Shown in pieces: positions 63,197 to 64,000 of a stretch of 64,000 nucleotides of DNA. Position 1 is the stretch's first letter; each line of letters opens with the position of its first letter. Where the stretch lies: assembly GCF_000632455.1 (NCBI RefSeq), contig NZ_JFYL01000004.1:35490-99489 (forward strand). Reading direction: 5' to 3'. The translations under genes and the position numbers were made by a program. The stretch is from Acinetobacter sp. Ver3 (GTDB lineage: Bacteria; Pseudomonadota; Gammaproteobacteria; Pseudomonadales; Moraxellaceae). The notes beneath the pieces were generated by a model, which worked only from the letters and a program-made list of their open reading frames with translations, made no database searches and was not told the DNA's origin.

Positions 63197-63432
63197 TTAT
63201 TGCACCTGTTTTCTTCTTTGCTCTCGAATTGATTCGTGAACTTGATCTGGCTCAACTACACCTAGGTGATGCTGATTGTAATAGCGCTGTTTATCGTATT
63301 CAGACATGTTTACTGTTTCATCTTTATATTTCTGATAACGTGCATCTTCTTCTGGATCATAATTTTGATATCCACGCTTGAACATGCAATGAGCGATAGT
63401 CTGATTAAACTTAATGTGAGTAGCGTTTTCAT
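63197..63432 (-). pseudogene. Small lipoprotein gene, -1 frameshifted
   Basis: The frame starting at 63432 encodes a signal peptide MKTLLTLSLIRLSLIACSS with lipobox LIAC. The frame ending at 63197 encodes a charged Tyr-rich body starting RGYQNYDPEEDARYQKY. They are out of phase by one base near 63372-63380 (minus strand AAGCGTGG); one added base gives a continuous 78-aa lipoprotein. The 62-aa ORF beginning MFKRG is therefore probably not a native protein. Assembly error is an alternative to a true mutation. Function unknown. Confidence 0.65.
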
Positions 63433-63646
63433 TATATTCATGCTGTGTTCATTTTTTGCTTATTCTATTTATTTCACCTTTCTAGATTGTTGCTGTCTGT
63501 TTTCTTTATGGTTATGGTCTTGTAAGCTTTTCGCAGTAGTCAATTTGAATTTATATTCGATTCAGCATGACGAATTTGTGTGAATGTGTTTTAATGCAAT
63601 CAGTATGAGATGAGCCTTATATGAGTATCACGTGAGTGGTACGACT

Positions 63647-63680
63647 AGCCCCGTTAATTTTTTAATTACGGGGCTTTTTC
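63647..63680 (+). terminator. Strong terminator-like hairpin near the right edge
   Basis: AGCCCCGT (63647-63654) and ACGGGGCT (63668-63675) form an 8-bp stem extended by AT pairs, followed by TTTTT. It overlaps the 3' end of the adjacent minus-strand gene. On the plus strand it ends a transcript for which I see no gene. Confidence 0.7.
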
Positions 63681-63928
63681 ATGGGCTTTCTTTTTCGGTA
63701 AATGACGGTTTCGCCGTATTTTTGAAACACCCACTCTTTTGCTTGTTGGTCGGTGATGTTTTCAAACACATAGTAGTCATGATCCCATGCCTCTTGATGG
63801 AAAATAACCTTCTTCGTATAAGTTTCATTCTTTCCATTGGTCATACAAACAAAGCTGTCGCCTTGGTCTTTAATTTGTGTTCCGTTTAGGAAGCCACCGA
63901 TACAGAGGAAACGGGATTGTGAGGACAT
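63662..63928 (-). CDS. Small phage-like hypothetical protein
   Basis: An 88-aa protein from the ATG at 63928 (MSSQSRFLCIGGFLNG); a start 21 nt earlier is possible. ITDQQAKEWVFQKYGE near the C-terminus is a helical segment; no function is recognised. It reads like proteins from Acinetobacter prophage or phage-derived islands, so the right edge of the window may be the start of another mobile region. No upstream partner is visible within the last 70 bases. Confidence 0.5.
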   Translation of the reverse strand: MSSQSRFLCIGGFLNGTQIKDQGDSFVCMTNGKNETYTKKVIFHQEAWDHDYYVFENITDQQAKEWVFQKYGETVIYRKRKPMKKPRN

Positions 63929-64000
63929 TATAACTTTAACTTTTTTCAATCATTTTACAATGTGCGGATTAAATAATTTATTGAATGAGGAATAAAGTTC

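Overview
The window is an AT-rich gammaproteobacterial chromosome segment, most likely Acinetobacter (Moraxellaceae). Support comes from Hfq with a long Gly-rich hexapeptide tail, the amgK-murU muramic-acid recycling pair divergent from lptD-surA, dispersed type II secretion genes (gspHIJK), and protein sequences that read as Acinetobacter-like throughout. This assignment is from recognition, not a database search.

Region 1-6780 is the early/regulatory end of a prophage ending at the 3' end of a CAU-anticodon tRNA (6781-6857, minus). A CI/LexA-type repressor (858-1547) and a small membrane protein gene 4 nt behind it sit between two divergent early promoters. Both promoters carry copies of one 16-bp operator, GTTTAGTNNNNTRAAC. 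Leftward genes are a YdaS/Cro-like protein, a small hypothetical and the start of a C5-cytosine methyltransferase. Rightward genes are small proteins, a Cas4/RecB-like nuclease with four cysteines, a RecT-like annealing protein, a 29-aa membrane microprotein, a truncated DNA-polymerase-clamp-like protein, a 25-aa CxxC protein, an AlpA-like HTH protein and a papain-fold-like protein. No integrase lies at this end.

Region 7186-28400 holds core genes (acyltransferase, yebC, Lrp, GST, ychF, Crp-type regulator, azlCD, purT, glnD, dapC) around a seven-gene organosulfur uptake/oxidation operon (10414-17712). That operon has two SfnB-type flavoenzymes, one NtaA/DmoA-type monooxygenase, two MetQ-like binding proteins, a MetN ATPase with a -1 frameshift, and MetI. 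A small decayed AT-rich island (about 27.4-28.35 kb) separates dapC from pyrF.

Region 28408-49481 is nearly all minus strand: pyrF, lapA, ihfB, rpsA, cmk, tadA, ung, queD, gspHIJK, tetR, tatD, pilZ, holB, kdsB, lpxK, msbA, parB, parA, rsmG, murU, amgK. lptD-surA then run on the plus strand, followed by tsaE-mutL-miaA-hfq (minus), several small core genes, and gltS. The last 600 bases hold a frameshifted small lipoprotein gene and a phage-like hypothetical gene.

Three points deserve most attention: the prophage operator layout, the prophage clamp-like protein, and four genes (metN, the island gene, a RelB/DinJ antitoxin, a small lipoprotein) each broken by one missing base. Three of those four breaks fall in a homopolymer, so assembly error must be excluded before calling them pseudogenes.
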